A DNA stretch of 64,000 nucleotides from Malus domestica (taxonomy: Eukaryota > Streptophyta > Magnoliopsida > Rosales > Rosaceae), in assembly GCF_042453785.1 (NCBI RefSeq), contig NC_091667.1:33472001-33536000 (forward strand). Direction: 5' to 3'. The translations under genes were made by a program, and so were the position numbers. Numbering within the stretch: the first letter of the stretch is position 1; each line of letters opens with the position of its first letter. The notes beneath the pieces are model-generated. The model saw only the letters and a list, made by a program, of their open reading frames with translations. It had not been told where the DNA came from and searched no databases. Below are positions 57,974 to 64,000 of this stretch, in pieces.

Positions 57974-60900
57974 TCATTCAAATGCCAGCCTCTGAGTGCC
58001 AACCAGTGAAGCGTATTGACCTTTCTTGGCCAATAATTCGGAGTGGGTTCCTAGTTCAGCTACCCTCCCATCAGAACATAATGCAATTTGATGCGCATTC
58101 TGAACTGTGCTTAATCGGTGAGCAATCACCAACGTTGTCCTCCGCTTCATCAGATGGTCCAGTGCATCCTGGACTAGGCGCTCACTCACTGCATCCAACG
58201 CACTGGTGGCCTGCAGCAAAGAACAAAACATGAAAACCTAACCTGGGATGGGGCTTGGAAAATTGTAATGGGGAATGAAAGTGATGAGACTGATATTTCC
58301 AGATTCATTTGTAATGACGATCAGGACTGGAACTAGAGTATCAACGTGATTAAATCAAACTGGCAGTTTACCTCGTCAAGTATTAGGATTGGGGCGTTCT
58401 TAAGCAGAGCTCTCGCAATAGCGATTCTCTGCAGGTGAAAAGAAAAATAGAAAAAGCATAAGTACCACTGCCTCTCTCCAATTTCCTCCCTCCCTCTCTC
58501 TCTATCTCTCTCAACTGATTTTCATACCTGTCTCTGGCCACCACTAAGTAGACCTCCACGTTCACCAACCAGTGTATCGTAACCCTTTCAAAATCAAAAT
58601 AAGCATTCAGTAAAGAACACACGAAATCACAGATTAAACACAACATATTTCAAGGACTACCAACCTGTGGAAGTGAAATTATGAACTCGTGAGCATTTGC
58701 AGCTTTTGCGGCTTTTATCACGTCATCCTTTGACACGTGATCATCTGGAAGCCCATATGCAATATTTTCTCCAACAGATACCGAAAAGAGTACAGGTTCC
58801 TGTATCATTTTAAAATGGGAAATGTATAAAAAAAAAATGTTGAAAGTATATGAGCAAAACCAAGGTTAATATTTTGTGAAAATTAGGAAGTTTGTAAAAG
58901 TGTTATGTCAGATGTGTAGGGATTAGGTACGTTACCTGACTGACTATAGAAACAATCTGCGCCCATTCACTCTTGTCGAATGTTCGAACATCCTCTCCTG
59001 CAACAGTTATACGGCCTCTATTTGGCTGCAGAAATCAGACATTGAACTTATTCATAGTTTTCACCAACTGAAGACTAGTAAAATGAAATTGATGCCTCAA
59101 ACATATAGAAAGAAGAAAAATAAGACCTCATAGAAACGTGCCAGTAGCTGTACAATAGTACTTTTTCCTGCACCGCTTGAGCCAACTAGAGCAGTTACAG
59201 TTCCACACTTTAGTGTTAGATTTAGACCATTTAGAACTTCTACATCAGGTCTCAAAGGATAAGAGAAATGCACATCTGCATAACAAAATCAGGTTACTCG
59301 TAGGCACATTGGAACACAGTATATGTGCATTCACTGTAGAACTTCAGCAGTAGAAATTCAACAGTAAACACTATATTCCACAATATGTAAATTATACCCA
59401 GACAATGCGCGTTATGGGAAACTTTGTATCTTCTTAACAACTAGACATTGGCCTATATGCAATGTAATATTAACTAAAACCACAATGGGGACAAACACAA
59501 AGCAAATGTGCTAATCCCTGCACTTCAATGAAAATGTATCCTAGATACCTTCAAGACAAACATCGCCAGACCAAGCTAAGCGACTAACGTTACTACCCGA
59601 TTTCAGAGCTGACATGTAATGCGTATTTACTGACTGATTTGTCTCGCTCAGACCATCTATAAGGAACAATCTGTAATTTTCATCAAGTAATTTCTTTTGT
59701 TGCATTTCCCTTTCTAAACCATAAGCGAGGGCCTCATCAATTTCTACCCCAGATAAAACAGAGTTAATCCTCTCCACAGCAGCAAAAGTTCCACGAAGGT
59801 CTCCAAAGGTGTTAACCAGACCTTGAACCTGAAAGGTAGGTTACATCAGACCCTTAGCAATAGCATAAAGATGGAAATAGCAAACAGGTATAAAAAGTTT
59901 AAAACAATAGAAACTGAACTCACAGCAAATGTTAATGTGAAAGTATAACCAATGAAAGAAGCCACAGTTCCAACAGAGAGTTCACCCTGCAAGCAGGAAA
60001 AGTTTAGAAAAACATATTATGAATTTCTATAATACAATTTCTGGTAAGTTTTCCACCCGGGGGGGGGGGGGGGGAGAGAGGGTGATTGACAATTATGAAG
60101 GCCTGAGTTGTTCTGCACAATTTGGTTAGCTGACAAGACGAGCTAGACTGAACACATGAATAGATGGTGGGAGATGAGGGACTGAATCTGAAGTAAACAT
60201 TACAAGGGTTACAAGAGCTTACCGCCTTCACTTTGCTTCCTCCAAGACAATATAAGGCCATTAGAGATATGTAAACAACAACTCGAGTCAAAGATTCATT
60301 AACAGATTTAAAAGTCCCAAGCTTTATCCCACTGCTCTGGTAAGCTAGCACCTGCCAAACTCACGAGAAATTTGTTTAGTGAAAGGGAAGGAATTTCCTG
60401 TTTTTGTATTACTAGATTGCATTAGCTTACCTGTCTACCAAATGTTATCATTTGGCGCTTTTCCCCACCAAAGGATCTTACCTGCAATAGCATGTGGTTA
60501 CCATATCGATGATAAAGTGCACAAACAATCTTAACTCTCACTCAATTCTGATTTCTTAATGACAAAAGGTTGATAGGGATTATGATTCTAAAATCCTAAT
60601 GGTGTGCAAATAATATAGCTAAGGACTTCAGAAAACTTACAGTGCGTATGGCAGAAAATGTTTCTGAAACACAATCAGATATAGATGCTTGCGCCAATCC
60701 ATGAGCCACGAAAACGGGCACAGTTGATCTCTTGTATACAGCTTTGAAAAAATTGATAACAGTCAAATCAGAGAAAATAATATGTTTCAAGCAACAGAAT
60801 ACCAAAATTTCCAAACTAAAGGCTACTGTTAAACATTAAACAATAGACAACCATTAAAAGGATAATTAAGTACAGATCGGATAATGTGAAGAACCTAATA

Positions 60901-62634
60901 TGATGCAATCGGCAATTCAGATACTAACATACACAAATATTATTGGTGAAACATCACCAATTAAGCGTTGATATGATGTATAAAATATTCCTAATCCATT
61001 ACAAAATAAAATAATCCTAGTTCTATTCTCGTACCATCTGCACCCCACGTTCAAACTAATTAAAAAAATGACAAAAAATTATGAACTTTCACTGAGGTGC
61101 TTGTCACTTCTAATCTGAGAACATTTCAGCATACTAACAGATTAATCAATATAAGCATGCAAATCATTATTAAGCTCTGTGAGGATTTATATAATTAAAT
61201 CACATAAAGAAAACCGCAGTTTTATGTGACAAAAACATGCAATATCAATTTAAAAGAGTCTTGAAGATAAGATAAATACCAACTAAAATAGACACAGTGA
61301 GCATCAGCACCGCCAAGATTGGGGCAAGTTGGGGAGCCAACGTAAACAGTATGCATATTGTCCCGATAACCTATAAAAACAAAGAAAACAAGACATATAT
61401 TAGACCCACATGAACATGAGTCGAAAATTAATCCAGATTTCTCCTGCAACAATTTGATTCATACAATTATAATAACCACATTCACAAAAAATAACTTAAT
61501 GTCAGTATAAGTACATCCAAAAATCGGGAAACCATTTGGTGCTCTAGTGGTGAAACTGAGTGAACTTCAAAACCAGGTATTACATGCTTAAATGGAGTCA
61601 ACATAAAGCTCACTTGTACTTGGTGGTAGAGTTGCTTGCCTCAGTAAGTGCCCTGAATCCTCGGTCCCTCGAAATGTTGTCGCTCACAACACTTTTAATA
61701 GAACCCAAATCAGATGTCAACAATCCCGTCAGTTCACCAACCTATATGGCGCAAATCCAACTCAATCAGAAAGTACAAAAAAAAAAAAAAAATCAAATAA
61801 CTCTTTATTAAAAAAAACTATCACAAACATACCTTGTAACGGTCAAAAAATTCGACCTGCAACAATGAACAAAAGAAAAACAGGATCATAAATTATGAGA
61901 ATTCAGGTTTGTATTAATCGATACGATCGAAAATGAAATGACTGGAGTTTTACCTTCTGAATCAAAACCCTTCCAAATATCTGGGCTCTGAGCGTGGACA
62001 TAACTTTTTCCCAAATAGTATTCAAATTAATAACAAAAATGACCGTTAAAATTGGCTCCAATGCATACAAGACACCGACTTTACTCAGCAGCTTCCACAA
62101 AGGCTCCGGCCTCTGCCCAATCAGCACTTCAAAAAACCGCCCTAAACAAACAGCAAGTCAGCTACATTGGTTTTAGGGATTTTATTTTCCTTTCTGTCCA
62201 TTCACTTTTCTCGGCAACCAAATAGGCAAAAAATCGAAACTTTGAAGCCAAGTTAAAATTCTGGTACCCGAAAATATGGGCATTGAGAGAGTGCAGGCAC
62301 TGCAGCCGATGAGGGCGAAGGCGGAGACGGCGAGCCGGAGCTTGTGCTTGAGCAGGAGGCTCCATAAGAGGCCCCAGCCAATCACGCTCGGCGGCTGGAC
62401 CTTTGCGTCCGACTCATCGAGTTTCGGGTCGGGCTCGCTGACAATCGCGTCGGAGGCAGGCCCGGACACGTAGGCGAATGAGGCGGCGGTGGTCTTTAGG
62501 GGTTTTGGGAGGCGGAGTGGAAACCGCGGGAAGGGATGTGATTGGCGGAGAGAGGAGAGGGCGAGTTTGGAGGCGACAGTGCGCGCGCGCGTCGGGGTGG
62601 GAGTGAGAGGGAGAGAGAGTATGAGAGAGGTCAT
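57974..62634 (-). CDS. ABCB28: Half-size ABC transporter of the B family, ABCB28-like (16 exons)
   Basis: The spliced product is 706 residues, close to the known plant protein. Exons (minus order): 62634-62268, 62141-61954, 61856-61833, 61741-61640, 61370-61280, 60741-60641, 60481-60431, 60351-60223, 59986-59924, 59828-59549, 59275-59127, 59025-58936, 58799-58665, 58584-58528, 58428-58372, 58210-57974. Frame is kept throughout. The N-terminus is Ser/Thr/Arg/Pro-rich, like an organelle transit peptide. One six-helix membrane domain (about 95-390) precedes one ATPase domain: GSSGAGKST (Walker A), SQEPVLFS (Q loop), LSGGQRQ (signature), ILILDEATSALD (Walker B) and AHRLST (H loop). It should act as a homodimer or heterodimer in an organelle membrane, substrate unknown. 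Intron 4 has a GC donor (GAG|GCAAGC). Strong likeness to Arabidopsis ABCB28/NAP8, recalled and not searched. Confidence 0.93.
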
Positions 62635-63081
62635 GGCGGTTGCTCTGCTGCCGCTCTCGAGAGTGGATTGCTTGGCAGTGGAAATAGGGATTAGAACACG
62701 ATATATTCGCCACCACGCGCCAAACTCTGAAAGTACATATCTCTCTCTCTCCGTAAATGTTTTTTCATTTTTTTTTAAATGTTTGAGGGAAAAACATTTA
62801 TCTTTACGATCAACGTCGAAAGCTCGATTTTCTCAACATTGATATTGTTTCACAAGAGTAAAATAATCCATCAAAATAAGAAATTACCAATTTCATCATA
62901 TTCGAACTTGATATTTATCTCTACAATCGAGATCTGAACTTGTGTTCCTTACATCAAAATATAACAACAATTACCAATTTAATCATATTTGAACTTGATA
63001 TAAAGGTCGAGGCAAATTTCATATATGCCAAACAAAATGAAACCGAACTAACTACGCTTTGGTAACGTTCAAATCAATTTA
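62635..63081 (-). promoter_or_regulatory. Upstream region of the ABC transporter gene
   Basis: Contains the 5' leader next to a purine-rich tract and AT-rich upstream DNA. No TATA box is convincing. No other gene. Confidence 0.4.
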
Positions 63082-63486
63082 GAGGGGTGTATTCAATTAA
63101 GATTCTAAGAGAGTTTAAGGGAATTACGATTTTAAGTGATTCTCTGAAATTCTAGGTGTATTCAATTAGAATTTCAAAATAGTTTATTAAAATCCTTAAA
63201 AATCCAGGTGTATTCAATTAAGATTTTAAAGAAGTATATAACATTCCAGGTGTATTCAATTAGAAATTGATTTTAAAGAATTTGAGAAAGTTAAAGAATT
63301 AGAGGGAATTGAAGAGATTTCGTAGTGTATTTTAAGTATCCACAAATCTCACATTTTCTCATAAGATTTTGAGGGAATTGAATCAAAATTTTATATGGAA
63401 TCTCTACAAATCAATTAAACTCTATAAAAATCCATGGATTTATAAATCTATTAAAATCCCTCACATTCTCAATTGAATACACCCCC
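63082..63486. mobile_element. Harbinger-like MITE, 405 bp, TTA target duplication
   Basis: The ends are GAGGGGTGTATTCAATT and AATTGAATACACCCCC, between TTA triplets (63079-63081 and 63487-63489). GGTGTATTCAATTA recurs inside at about 63155, 63206 and 63251, giving internal copies of the terminal sequence. No coding sequence. Confidence 0.75.
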
Positions 63487-63829
63487 TTACATTTTTCATT
63501 TTGCAGTAAAACCAAATCACTCAAATTAGTCTAATTTAGAATGTTTAGATCGTTCAGTTAGTTTGATTTTAGCCTATTTTCAATTTATCAATCACAAAAT
63601 GGAACATATTCATGTTAGAAATCCTTTTAACCAAAAAACTCAATCACAATTATATACAGAATATAAATTGATTGATTTTACGACGAGAAAATTATATGCG
63701 CAATATAAATTGATTTATAACTTTTGGTTTTTTACCATTTAAAGTCCTCGTTGTTACACTGCGTCACGGGCAAAACAGGGACTAAAAAAAGGAAATAAAT
63801 GTTTTTTTGAGAGGGAGTGGGGGAGAGAG
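63487..63829. other. Intergenic, AT-rich
   Basis: No gene or defined repeat seen. It contains a short direct repeat of ATATAAATTGATT (63661 and 63704). Confidence 0.5.
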
Positions 63830-64000
63830 AGAGAAGTACAGCTTCAGCACGTTCAGTAGCCAGACACGTGTCTCCTCCAGAATCATCTAGAGTTGAGACC
63901 CTCACGAGATTCTGGTCTCCGCCCCATCGCCTCGATTCACCACCCAACACACACAATCCCAACGAAATCACCTCAACTCGTCGTCCCTTCTCGCTCCTTC
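63830..64000 (+). promoter_or_regulatory. Probable promoter and 5' leader of a gene beyond the window, with a G-box
   Basis: Composition changes sharply here to a C-rich, TC-rich sequence (CACCTCAACTCGTCGTCCC) typical of plant 5' leaders on the plus strand. A perfect G-box palindrome, GACACGTGTC, is at 63863-63872. The coding start must lie to the right of 64000. Confidence 0.45.

Noticed and set aside
57802-58233. 143-codon plus-strand open frame at the end of the transporter gene
   Set aside because: It is antisense to the last ABCB28-like exon.

Overview
This window is nuclear DNA of a flowering plant. It is AT-rich, its genes have introns with GT-AG splice sites, and transposable elements fill most of the space between genes. 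Three tandem genes for NAD-dependent sorbitol dehydrogenase point to a sorbitol-translocating Rosaceae, most likely the apple/pear group (Maleae). That assignment is inference from gene content and from repeat families I recognise; no database was searched.

Layout. Positions 1-6399 are transposon territory: a decayed hAT element on the minus strand beside, and probably inside, the 3' end of an LTR retrotransposon. Positions 10.0-37.0 kb hold three sorbitol dehydrogenase genes, all on the plus strand: SDH-A (10500-11738), SDH-B (21200-22641) and SDH-C (35313-37036). All three are apparently intact. They carry 1, 3 and 4 introns respectively at shared positions. The spacers contain SINEs, hAT-, Harbinger- and Mutator-type MITEs, a solo LTR nested in a foldback element that sits between 342-bp direct repeats, copia and gypsy relics, a small decayed gene, and a MITE carrying an antisense receptor-kinase fragment.

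Positions 37-64 kb are a different neighbourhood of single-copy genes: a CCCH zinc-finger/WD40 protein (minus, 42352-45863, 9 exons), a 2.2-kb solo LTR (47794-49958), a PEPKR2-like protein kinase (plus, 53251-55435, 4 exons), a decayed plastid-protein-like gene (56890-57615) and an ABCB28-like half-size ABC transporter (minus, 57974-62634, 16 exons including one GC-AG intron). The last 170 bases look like the promoter and 5' leader of a plus-strand gene that starts beyond the window.

The SDH genes act together in one step, oxidising imported sorbitol to fructose in sink tissues. Their flanks show that the cluster grew by segmental duplication and was then remodelled by transposons. The other genes have unrelated housekeeping or signalling roles. 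No prokaryotic system, CRISPR array or defence island is present. The most notable signals are the graded, precise intron loss along the SDH array, the gene-capturing Harbinger-like MITE, and the direct-repeat/foldback/solo-LTR composite.
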